A program made the position numbers and the translations under genes. From the NCBI GenBank assembly GCA_028288645.1, contig JAQBNJ010000184.1, positions 1 to 5,989 of the forward strand: DNA of 5,989 nucleotides, written 5' to 3'. The DNA comes from Sediminibacterium sp. Lineage in GTDB: Bacteria > Bacteroidota > Bacteroidia > Chitinophagales > Chitinophagaceae. Each line of letters opens with the position of its first letter. Positions within the stretch are counted from its first letter, which is position 1. Positions 1-5,989 of this stretch are shown here, one piece after another. The notes under the pieces were generated by a model. That model did no database searches. It was not told where the DNA came from and worked only from the letters and a program-made list of their open reading frames with translations.

Positions 1-425
1 TGGAAAACCATTTTCATATTTGCGGGCGGAAGATGCCATTCGGGATTTCCGGGAGGCGTATGAACACCCGGGGTATTGGTTGGCTGGTGACAATTGGAAC
101 ATTTCATTGCATATATACCTTTACCATCAACGCCTCTTTTAGGGAACATGGTATGTAAATTGCTTGCATCGCCCTGTAACGGAACATCACCGGCCGGATG
201 GCAATTCATACATCGTGGGCTCATCAATACTTTATAAACATCCTGGAATGCACGGAGCGATGCAATGCTGTCTATTGCGGCGGCAGTGTCTTTGCCATTT
301 GCAGCGGGTGACTTGCCGTCAGTCACATAACTCATTAATGCGACGATGGATATCAGCATGCCCATTACAATAATGGCCTTAAGTTTCAAATTGCGTCCTT
401 GTTTTTCAAGCTGTGATCTTCTCAT
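1..425 (-). CDS. Membrane-anchored diheme cytochrome c, partial (3' end outside window)
   Basis: This is a c-type cytochrome that probably accepts electrons from the [2Fe-2S] subunit of a molybdenum hydroxylase. Similar small proteins are often annotated in Bacteroidota as an isoquinoline 1-oxidoreductase subunit. The visible 141 residues start at ATG 423-425. They show a short basic N-terminus (MRRSQ...), a hydrophobic segment at about residues 17-34 (signal anchor), and two heme-attachment motifs, CMNCH (72-76) and CSNCH (109-113). A Pro-rich stretch follows (TPPGNPEWHLPP, 123-134), then NMKMVF, whose Met residues could be axial heme ligands. The reading frame is open to the window edge, so the C-terminus is missing. 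The start lies 51 bases after the stop of the iron-sulfur gene on the same strand, which suggests co-transcription. No Shine-Dalgarno sequence is visible. Cytochrome c identity is firm; the redox partner is inferred from context. Confidence 0.88.
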   Translation of the reverse strand, partial: MRRSQLEKQGRNLKLKAIIVMGMLISIVALMSYVTDGKSPAANGKDTAAAIDSIASLRAFQDVYKVLMSPRCMNCHPAGDVPLQGDASNLHTMFPKRGVDGKGIYAMKCSNCHQPTNTPGVHTPPGNPEWHLPPANMKMVF

Positions 426-476
426 ATTAGTTGCTTTTTAAACAGAATCGATTTTAATACTCCAGGAACGTTGTTA

Positions 477-944
477 CTATTTTTTTGCTTTGCGCTGGAT
501 CTCAGCTGCGATATGAATCGCTTTCCGGATACGCGGATAGGTGCCGCAGCGGCAAATATTTCCAGACATTGCATTGTCGATATCAACATCTGTCGGATTT
601 GGATTTTCTTTCAGCAAAACCGCTGCTGACATCAATTGCCCGGATTGACAATAGCCGCATTGAGGAACATCTATTTCCGCCCAGGCCCTCTGCAGTGGAT
701 GATCACTGTTCAGCGACAGCCCTTCAATGGTTACAATATTTTTGCCTGCGGCACGGCTTACTTTAGTAACGCAGGATCGCACCGCTTCTCCATCAAGATG
801 TACCACACAGGCGCCGCATTGTGCCACGCCGCAACCATATTTGGTTCCCGTAAGGCCAATCACTTCCCTGATCACCCACAACAGAGGCATGTTGGGATCG
901 ACATCAACCTGGTGTGTTTTCTGGTTAACTGTAATGTTAATCAT
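477..944 (-). CDS. (2Fe-2S)-binding subunit of a molybdenum hydroxylase (IorA/CoxS-like)
   Basis: This is the small electron-transfer subunit of a xanthine-oxidase-family molybdenum hydroxylase. It carries electrons from the molybdopterin subunit to an external acceptor. The 155-residue protein has the normal full length of the family. The N-terminal plant-ferredoxin-like domain binds one cluster through C38, C43, C46 and C58 (motif [16 protein letters not shown]). The C-terminal all-helical [2Fe-2S]-binding domain holds the second cluster through C96, C99 (CGYC) and C131, C133 (CRC in [16 protein letters not shown]). All eight cysteines are present and there is no signal peptide. The sequence is closest in feel to isoquinoline 1-oxidoreductase alpha subunits, but the substrate cannot be read from this subunit. 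The gene ends in TAG and is followed by a cytochrome c gene after 51 bases, with no large subunit between them. A weak -7-like box (TAACTTTA, minus strand, 976-983) lies 31 bases upstream of the start, without a clear -33 partner. Confidence 0.93.
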   Translation of the reverse strand: MINITVNQKTHQVDVDPNMPLLWVIREVIGLTGTKYGCGVAQCGACVVHLDGEAVRSCVTKVSRAAGKNIVTIEGLSLNSDHPLQRAWAEIDVPQCGYCQSGQLMSAAVLLKENPNPTDVDIDNAMSGNICRCGTYPRIRKAIHIAAEIQRKAKK

Positions 945-1030
945 ACACTTATGATTTTAAGGTATTAAGCTGTCCTAAAGTTAGAACAACTGATCAAATT
1001 GGCTGTGATTTTCAGGTAATTTTTGTGCCG

Positions 1031-1237
1031 TAATACCAATTACACATTAAAAAAGCCACTTCATATTATTATAAAATCTGCCATTTCAGCCTTTTTCAAT
1101 AAAAGAGAAACGAAGAAAAAAAGTAATTCCGAATTTCGTAGACGCTTATTCTCTTCGTTTCTCTTTTAATGAAATTTATTAATAATCAATTTAATTAAAT
1201 ACGCAAAAGGTGAATTTTGAATCTCTGATTGGTATAA
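1031..1237. mobile_element. MITE-like concentric palindromic element with possible TAA target duplication
   Basis: This non-coding element is a long imperfect palindrome whose parts all share one centre, position 1134. The ends are 18-base inverted repeats (1031-1048 and 1220-1237) that match at 14 of 18 positions, with a perfect core ATACCAAT / ATTGGTAT. A strong 23-bp stem sits at 1094-1116 / 1152-1174, and a 9-base palindrome CGAATTTCG at 1130-1138. By hand count about 64 of 103 mirrored position pairs are complementary, and the symmetry stops abruptly outside 1031 and 1237. TAA occurs directly at both edges (1031-1033 and 1235-1237), which would fit a 3-bp target duplication around a 201-bp body. 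It holds no ORF, so a non-autonomous element is the best reading. A large transcribed hairpin or regulatory palindrome is the alternative. The IS family is unknown. Confidence 0.55.
1094..1174. repeat. 23-bp inverted repeat with 35-base spacer
   Basis: Bases 1094-1116 and 1152-1174 are reverse complements with a single mismatch (A1099 opposite A1169). The inner 17 bp (TAAAAGAGAAACGAAGA and its complement) are perfect. As RNA on either strand this would fold into a long AU-rich stem with a 35-base loop. It is not a typical GC-rich rho-independent terminator, but it may still stop or stabilise transcripts leaving the kinase gene. It forms the core of the larger palindromic element. Confidence 0.9.
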
Positions 1238-1408
1238 TTTTTGAATAGCCGCCTGGTCACACTAATGCGGAAAAAGTAAGATGTTTGCGCAAATGTTTCG
1301 CAATTTGGGATGTTGCGTTTGAATCGACATATTTAAAACGTGCCGCCGACTATAGCGAAGAAAAATGTATTTCGAAATTAATCAATTCAATTAGATAGGT
1401 GTCTCGCC
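1238..1408. other. Non-coding spacer between kinase stop and palindromic element
   Basis: No credible ORF, RNA gene or GC-rich terminator is visible here. The stretch holds an interrupted dyad, TTGCG-CAAATGTTT-CGCAA at 1285-1303, in which the arms pair if one C is bulged. It also holds three related words beginning at 1281, 1293 and 1310 (ATGTTTGCGCAA, TGTTTCGCAA shifted by one, ATGTTGCGTTTG), and a 10-bp palindrome ATTTCGAAAT at 1369-1378. Any of these could bind a regulator, but nothing links them to a specific one. Confidence 0.4.
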
Positions 1409-4400
1409 TCAGCCCTTATTCTTTACCACCCCCGCACATTTCTCCAACAACCCCTCCAGTTCCTTCAAATTAATAGGCTTACTGATATAATCATTCATTC
1501 CCGCCTGTATGCATTCTTCTTTATCACCCTGCATGGCATTAGCGGTCATGGCAATGATCAGCGGTTGCGGGCCGGGGTGCTCACGGATCATTCTGGTCGC
1601 CTGCAGTCCATCCATTTCGGGCATCTGTACGTCCATGAATATAATATCGTATTTTTTACCGGATGCAACAGCTTCCACGGCTTTAACACCATCTCCCACC
1701 ACCTCCGCTTCGTATCCTATTTTAGCAAGCATGTAGACAATGAGTTTTTGATTTACGAGGTTGTCTTCTGCAATAAGAATGGCCATTGGCTCTTTTTCTG
1801 TTTGTTTTGGAACAGGCTTGTGAACCGGTTTATTTTCTTTAACCGCTACATTGCGATGTTTCCTGAGCGCATTGATCAAATGGCCATATAACACATGTTG
1901 TTTGATCGGTTTGGACAATATAGCGCTGAAAATATTTTTATGCAGGTCCTTGTGGTCATCGCCGATAGAGCTTAATAATATTACAGGGATCTCAGGATAT
2001 TTTGCACGGATCAAATGAGTAAGTTGTATGCCATCCATTCCAGGCATCTGCATATCCGTTATCACAAGATCAAATAAAGCATGCGTGTTCATTACTTCCA
2101 ATGCCTCCTTGCCCGAACTGGTAATAACGGGTACGAACTTCCATTGTTCCAGTTGTGTTTTAAGGATACTTCGGTTGGTCAGGTTATCATCTACCACCAA
2201 TATTGTTTTTCCTTCCAGGCCCTCGGCATTATAATGCACATAGGTGGTTAATGTATTATTTCCGGCCCTTGTCTGTATGGTAAAAGCAAAAGTAGACCCT
2301 TCATTCTCTTTGCTTTCAACTACGAAACTTCCCCCCATTAAGTTTACCAGTTTTTCTGAGATCACCAATCCCAATCCTGTTCCACCATACTTCCGGGTAG
2401 TGGAAGAATCTACCTGCGAAAATGATTTGAATAAACGTTCCAGCTTGTCCGGTGGAATGCCGATACCTGAATCTTTTACTTCAAACTTTATCTGCAACAA
2501 ACCATCCGGATCGGCTTTTACGAGTTTTACATTCACAAATATTTCGCCCTTCACGGTAAATTTCAACGCGTTGCTTACCAGGTTCAACAATACCTGCCTG
2601 AGACGCAACTGGTCGCCTATTATATGTGCAGGAGTGGTACCATCGATCTGGTATATCAGGTCAAGGCCCGCCTGCGCCGCTTTGGTAGCGAACATATCCA
2701 GCGATTCTTCGATACAGTTACGCAGATCAAAATCTTTTTGTTCGAGTTCCATTTTTCCCGAACCTATTTTTGAATAATCGAGTATGTCATTGATCACATG
2801 CATCAGGCTGTCGCCGCAGCTCATGATCGTGCTGGTATATTCTTTTTGCTCTTCGGTAAGTTCTGTCTGATCGAGTAAAGATGCCATGCCGATAACGCCA
2901 TTCATCGGAGTGCGTATCTCGTGACTCATGATCGCCAGGAACTCGCTCTTGGCTTTGTTGGCTTCCTCCGCTTCTTTCCGGGCCTGTTTTTCTTCGAAGG
3001 TTCTTTCTTCTACCTGTTTTTCCAGTTTCCGGTTTTGTTGTTGAATGTTTCGTGTCCTGAATTTGTAGAATGCAAATATGCAGCCGACTACCGCTAAGAA
3101 GGCCAGCGTTTTAAACCACCAGGTGAGCCAGAACGGTGGCGTGATGATAATTTTAATAGAGGTTCCTGTCTTATTCCATACGCCATCGTTATTTGATGCC
3201 ATTACATGAAATACATATTCACTCGGATCGAGATTGGTATAGGTTGCTGTCCGTTTATTTCCTACATAGTTCCAGTCTTTGTCAAAGCCTTCGAGTTTAT
3301 ATGCATACTGGTTCTTTTCAGGTAACGTAAAATTCAGCGCAGAAAATTCAAAAGTAAAAACCGATTCCCGGTAAGACAGTGTTATTTCTTTTGTTTCACT
3401 GATGGGTTCTTTCAGTAAACCCTTCCCGGTAGGATCTGTAACAACGGGTTTATTAAATACCTGGAAACCGGTGATAAATACAGGCGGTATAAAAGTATTA
3501 TCGGTAATACTGTCGGGATAAAAAACATTCAACCCATTGGCACCTCCAAAAAACATTTCGCCATCAGGCGCCTGGTAAGCGCAGCGCGATTTAAATTCAT
3601 TCCCCTGTAAACCATCGGAAGGATTGTAATTGCGTGCAGACTTTGTTGCAGGATCGAATTTGGTTAATCCCTGGTTGGAACTTATCCAGAGATTGCCATG
3701 GTTATCTTCCAGCAGGTCATGTATCATATTATCTGCGAGGCCATCTTTTTGCGTGAACGATCTGAACCCGTTTATTTTCGGATCGAATACATTCAGCCCG
3801 CTGCTTGTTGCCACCCATGTGTTGCCGGCTCCATCGCTCCTGACAGATTCCGTTACATTATGGCTGATGCTGTTCTTATTGGCCGCGTCATGAACATAAT
3901 GCGTGAACCGGTTTGTTTTCCTGTTCAATACATTCAGCCCGGTTTCAGTGGATACCCATAGATTACCTGCGTTATCTTCATGCACACCATACACAAAATT
4001 GCTGTTGATACTACCGGGATCTGCGGGGTTATTTTTACAATGAGTAAAGGTTTGGGTCTTCATATTATACATGTCCAGACCACCGCCCCAGGTGCATAGC
4101 CACAATGATCCCGCCCTGTCTTTATAAACCGTAATTACCGAAGCATCGGCAAGAGAGTTGCTATTATTTTTATCGGGCCGGTGATGCGTAAACACGCCGG
4201 TTTTAGTATTAAAAAGATCAAAGCCTCCACGGTGATAGCCGATGGCCAGGATACCGGGCTCTGCCTCAATCACAGACAATACATAGTTGTTGCTTATGCT
4301 GTTGTTATTGTTATTATCGTGCAGGTAATGTGTGAAAGTTTTTTTCTTCCTGTCAAAACGATTTAATCCTCCGCCATCTGTTCCTATCCATACATTCCCC

Positions 4401-5515
4401 GCGCCGTCACCGTTGATGCCCAGGATGATACTGCTGCTGATAGAATTGCTGTTCCCGGGTTCCTGTTTGTACAATGCGAATTTATTTCCATAGAACGGCA
4501 GGAAGTTAACGCCGCCCGACCAGGTACCTACCCATAGATTTTTTATATCATCCCTGTAAATACAATAAATAGAATTATTGCTGAGGCTGTTTTCGTTAGC
4601 GAGGTCATTTACATGGTGCGTAAAATAACCGGTATTATAATCGAAGACACTGATCCCGCCGTTTTCAGTACCCACCAAAAGATTGCCTTTGTTGTCTTCT
4701 GCAAAACATAAAATATCATTGTGATTGATGCTTCGCGGATCTGCATCATTATGCGTAAAGTTGTTGAACGAGTTATCCGCCTGGTTTACCAAAGCGATCC
4801 CGCCTCCCTGTGTTCCGATCCACATGTTATTTTTGCTATCCCTGTATACAGTTTTTAACCAACTGGAACTGATGCTTTTTTTATTGCCTGGTTCATTACG
4901 GTAACAAGCAAACTGCCGCGTTTCAGGGTTAAAAATATTCAGGCCGTCTTTGGTGGCTATCCACAAACTTCCGTTGCGGCTTTCTTCTATGCGGTAAACG
5001 ATATCGTTGCTGATACTATTACCTGTGGCTTCATGCCTGTGCGCGGTAAAATGCCCTTTCACAGGATCGAATAAATAGAGGCCCGATGTTGTGCCGAGCC
5101 AGATCCTGTTTTTGCTATCCTGGAAAATATCTTTTACAACCAGTATGCCGCCGTCGGCAAGTGTGTAATGTGTGAAGGTGTCTGCTTTCCTGTCAAATTT
5201 ATCAAGCCCGCCTGCGGTTCCCATCCATAAATTTCCTGCACGGTCCTCAATAATATCATACACGAAATTGTTCTGCAGGCTCGAAGGAACATCAGAATTA
5301 TGCTTGTAAATAGTAAAGTTGTACCCGTCATATTTATTTACACCGCCATCGGTTGCAAACCACATAAAACCTTTCCTGTCCTTCACGATGGCGCTTACAT
5401 GACCCTGTGAAAGGCCATTGCTGGTACCGAGACGATTTAATTTTGGCTGGGCTTCTCCTTGGGAACCCAGGCAAAGCAATACGACTACAATCGATATAAA
5501 GCAGTTGGTTTTCAA
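1409..5515 (-). CDS. Hybrid sensor histidine kinase with two-propeller periplasmic sensor and tandem receivers, no HTH
   Basis: This membrane sensor kinase of 1368 residues resembles the hybrid two-component systems that sense glycans in Bacteroidota. The order is: signal peptide (1-22, likely cut at EA|Q); 14 Reg_prop repeats (about 26-667), enough for two seven-bladed propellers; Y_Y_Y sandwich (about 728-791); one membrane helix (about 799-817); and a coiled coil (820-857). HisKA follows with H865 in SHEIRTP, then HATPase_c with N982 (N-box), DSGIGIP from D1015 and GGTGLGL from G1044. Receiver 1 has D1109/D1110, phospho-acceptor D1154 and K1202. A Pro/Lys-rich linker leads to receiver 2 with E1250/D1251, D1295, T1324 and K1346. 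All catalytic residues are present. The protein ends 22 residues after K1346, so the usual AraC-type helix-turn-helix is absent, and no Hpt domain is seen. The start is TTG at 5513-5515. An in-frame TAA lies four codons upstream, and the first internal ATG (M51) would remove the signal peptide. The likely signal is an oligosaccharide, inferred from the fold and the divergent arabinofuranosidase gene. Confidence 0.95.
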   Translation of the reverse strand: MKTNCFISIVVVLLCLGSQGEAQPKLNRLGTSNGLSQGHVSAIVKDRKGFMWFATDGGVNKYDGYNFTIYKHNSDVPSSLQNNFVYDIIEDRAGNLWMGTAGGLDKFDRKADTFTHYTLADGGILVVKDIFQDSKNRIWLGTTSGLYLFDPVKGHFTAHRHEATGNSISNDIVYRIEESRNGSLWIATKDGLNIFNPETRQFACYRNEPGNKKSISSSWLKTVYRDSKNNMWIGTQGGGIALVNQADNSFNNFTHNDADPRSINHNDILCFAEDNKGNLLVGTENGGISVFDYNTGYFTHHVNDLANENSLSNNSIYCIYRDDIKNLWVGTWSGGVNFLPFYGNKFALYKQEPGNSNSISSSIILGINGDGAGNVWIGTDGGGLNRFDRKKKTFTHYLHDNNNNNSISNNYVLSVIEAEPGILAIGYHRGGFDLFNTKTGVFTHHRPDKNNSNSLADASVITVYKDRAGSLWLCTWGGGLDMYNMKTQTFTHCKNNPADPGSINSNFVYGVHEDNAGNLWVSTETGLNVLNRKTNRFTHYVHDAANKNSISHNVTESVRSDGAGNTWVATSSGLNVFDPKINGFRSFTQKDGLADNMIHDLLEDNHGNLWISSNQGLTKFDPATKSARNYNPSDGLQGNEFKSRCAYQAPDGEMFFGGANGLNVFYPDSITDNTFIPPVFITGFQVFNKPVVTDPTGKGLLKEPISETKEITLSYRESVFTFEFSALNFTLPEKNQYAYKLEGFDKDWNYVGNKRTATYTNLDPSEYVFHVMASNNDGVWNKTGTSIKIIITPPFWLTWWFKTLAFLAVVGCIFAFYKFRTRNIQQQNRKLEKQVEERTFEEKQARKEAEEANKAKSEFLAIMSHEIRTPMNGVIGMASLLDQTELTEEQKEYTSTIMSCGDSLMHVINDILDYSKIGSGKMELEQKDFDLRNCIEESLDMFATKAAQAGLDLIYQIDGTTPAHIIGDQLRLRQVLLNLVSNALKFTVKGEIFVNVKLVKADPDGLLQIKFEVKDSGIGIPPDKLERLFKSFSQVDSSTTRKYGGTGLGLVISEKLVNLMGGSFVVESKENEGSTFAFTIQTRAGNNTLTTYVHYNAEGLEGKTILVVDDNLTNRSILKTQLEQWKFVPVITSSGKEALEVMNTHALFDLVITDMQMPGMDGIQLTHLIRAKYPEIPVILLSSIGDDHKDLHKNIFSAILSKPIKQHVLYGHLINALRKHRNVAVKENKPVHKPVPKQTEKEPMAILIAEDNLVNQKLIVYMLAKIGYEAEVVGDGVKAVEAVASGKKYDIIFMDVQMPEMDGLQATRMIREHPGPQPLIIAMTANAMQGDKEECIQAGMNDYISKPINLKELEGLLEKCAGVVKNKG
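3515..5440 (-). repeat. Fourteen Reg_prop repeats encoding two beta-propellers
   Basis: This part of the kinase gene encodes 14 copies of a repeat about 46 residues long, with the core pattern G-N-L-W-x-G-T-x-x-G-L-x-x-F-D. Clear copies include [46 protein letters not shown] and [15 protein letters not shown]. Many are followed by a spacer of the type FTHY...D..N.NSIS.N.V. Copies 6, 9 and 14 (GNLLVGT, GILAIGY, GEMFFGG) have lost the conserved Trp. Fourteen is the number expected for the two seven-bladed propellers known from glycan-sensing hybrid systems. The DNA copies have diverged and are not perfect repeats. Confidence 0.85.
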
Positions 5516-5705
5516 GCGCAGGGTTTATACTACAAATTACGTTAAATCTGTAGAGGGCTATCATAGCATAAGAGGTAAAATTATGTAGGCGTAGTATAGG
5601 GTGTATGTAGTTGCGATACCACATATTATTGAATTATGGTAGCCGAAGTCTCAAATTCACTTCCCGTTTTGTATCTTGGAATTACATTATCCCGACTCAA
5701 CCTGT
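5516..5705. promoter_or_regulatory. Divergent intergenic region between kinase and arabinofuranosidase genes
   Basis: This 190-base non-coding stretch must carry the start signals for both outward-facing genes. On the plus strand, TATCTTGG at 5672-5679 differs by one base from the Bacteroidota -7 consensus TAnnTTTG and lies 26 bases before the arabinofuranosidase ATG. No matching -33 TTG is seen at the usual distance, so the promoter call is weak. A heptamer TATGTAG is repeated directly at 5582-5588 and 5604-5610, 22 bases apart (two helical turns). An 8-base inverted pair TATACTAC / GTAGTATA lies at 5526-5533 and 5591-5598. These are candidate operator sites only. No convincing promoter was found for the kinase. 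Confidence 0.4.
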
Positions 5706-5989
5706 ATGAAAAAAAGCATCTCCTTTTTACTAACCATCGCTTTATCAATAGTTGCCTGTGTCTATAGCAGTGGGCAATCCTCCAAAAATATCACTGTAAA
5801 TATTAACCAGCCTGCGGCTGTGATCAAACCTACTATGTGGGGGATCTTCTTCGAAGACATCAACCTCGCAGCAGATGGTGGCCTTTATGCAGAACTGGTA
5901 AAGAACCGCTCCTTTGAATTCAATTTGCCTTTGATGGGATGGAAGGAACAGAAAAAAGGCACGGTAGGAGGAAGCATACTTGTATTAAA
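5706..5989 (+). CDS. Alpha-L-arabinofuranosidase, GH51 family, N-terminal part (3' end outside window)
   Basis: This is an exported glycoside hydrolase predicted to release terminal alpha-L-arabinofuranosyl residues from arabinan, arabinoxylan or their oligosaccharides. The 94 visible residues begin at ATG 5706-5708 with a signal peptide (MKKSISFLLTIALSIVAC). The mature N-terminus follows, with the family hallmark PTMWGIFFEDINLAADGG and LYAELVKNRSFEF at about residues 42-72. This resembles the N-terminus of plant and bacterial GH51 enzymes of the large type (consensus GIFFEEINHAGAGGLWAEL). IVAC at 15-18 fits a lipobox, so the enzyme may be a lipoprotein anchored at C18, although cleavage near SGQ|S is also possible. 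The catalytic glutamates lie beyond the window. The gene is transcribed divergently from the sensor kinase, 190 bases away, as expected for a sensor and its target enzyme, but co-regulation is inferred. Confidence 0.88.
   Translation, partial: MKKSISFLLTIALSIVACVYSSGQSSKNITVNINQPAAVIKPTMWGIFFEDINLAADGGLYAELVKNRSFEFNLPLMGWKEQKKGTVGGSILVL

Noticed and set aside
164..373. Plus-strand open frame of 69 codons
   Set aside because: It is antisense to the cytochrome c gene, whose two CxxCH motifs and membrane anchor are clear.
485..968. Several plus-strand open frames opposite the iron-sulfur gene
   Set aside because: The minus-strand frame has all eight cluster cysteines. The plus-strand frames show no motifs and are shadows.
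995..998. TTTG (minus strand) as a -33 element for the iron-sulfur gene
   Set aside because: It lies only 11 bases from the -7-like box at 976-983, far closer than the roughly 19 bases expected for the Bacteroidota sigma factor.
1049..1096. Possible rho-independent terminator near GCCACTT and CAGCC followed by T runs
   Set aside because: The GC-rich words do not pair with each other as reverse complements, so no stable GC stem forms before the T run.
1369..1378. 10-bp palindrome ATTTCGAAAT
   Set aside because: It is short and AT-rich. With no second copy or context, it can easily arise by chance.
2244..2777. Plus-strand open frame of 177 codons
   Set aside because: It lies wholly opposite the HisKA/HATPase part of the kinase gene, has no recognisable domain and reads as low-information sequence. 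It is an antisense shadow.
4301..4320. Low-complexity TTATTG-type tract encoding a run of Asn
   Set aside because: It is an imperfect short tract in the spacer of a propeller repeat, where Asn-rich sequence is common. No sign of phase variation was seen and the frame is intact.
5334..5624. Minus-strand open frame of 96 codons overlapping the kinase start
   Set aside because: It is in another frame, runs through the intergenic region into the signal-peptide coding part of the kinase, and has no family features.

Overview
The window looks like a Bacteroidota chromosome, most plausibly a Chitinophagaceae-type soil or plant-polysaccharide degrader. This is inferred from several traits: a giant sensor kinase with a two-propeller periplasmic domain of the type used in polysaccharide sensing, a GH51 arabinofuranosidase beside it, no Shine-Dalgarno sequences ahead of any start, and moderate GC with AT-rich spacers. 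The genus is a guess.

Layout from left to right. Positions 1-944 (minus strand) hold two genes of a molybdenum-hydroxylase electron-transfer module. One is an IorA/CoxS-like subunit with two [2Fe-2S] clusters (477-944). The other, just downstream, is a membrane-anchored cytochrome c with two CxxCH heme motifs (1-425), cut by the window edge. The catalytic molybdopterin subunit is not in the window. Positions 945-1408 are a non-coding spacer. Most of it is a roughly 207-bp, sharply bounded, concentric imperfect palindrome (1031-1237) flanked by TAA direct repeats, read here as a MITE-like element. Positions 1409-5515 (minus strand) hold one 1368-residue hybrid sensor kinase: signal peptide, 14 propeller repeats, Y_Y_Y domain, one membrane helix, coiled coil, HisKA, HATPase_c and two receiver domains. 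It has no AraC-type DNA-binding domain and starts at a TTG codon. Positions 5516-5705 are a divergent intergenic region. Positions 5706-5989 (plus strand) are the N-terminal part of an exported GH51 alpha-L-arabinofuranosidase.

How the genes may work together. The kinase and the arabinofuranosidase are divergently transcribed, so the kinase may sense arabinan- or arabinoxylan-derived oligosaccharides in the periplasm. It would need a separate response regulator or Hpt partner to act on transcription. The iron-sulfur and cytochrome pair would pass electrons from a periplasmic or membrane-bound molybdenum hydroxylase to the respiratory chain. It appears functionally unrelated to the kinase and is separated from it by the palindromic element.
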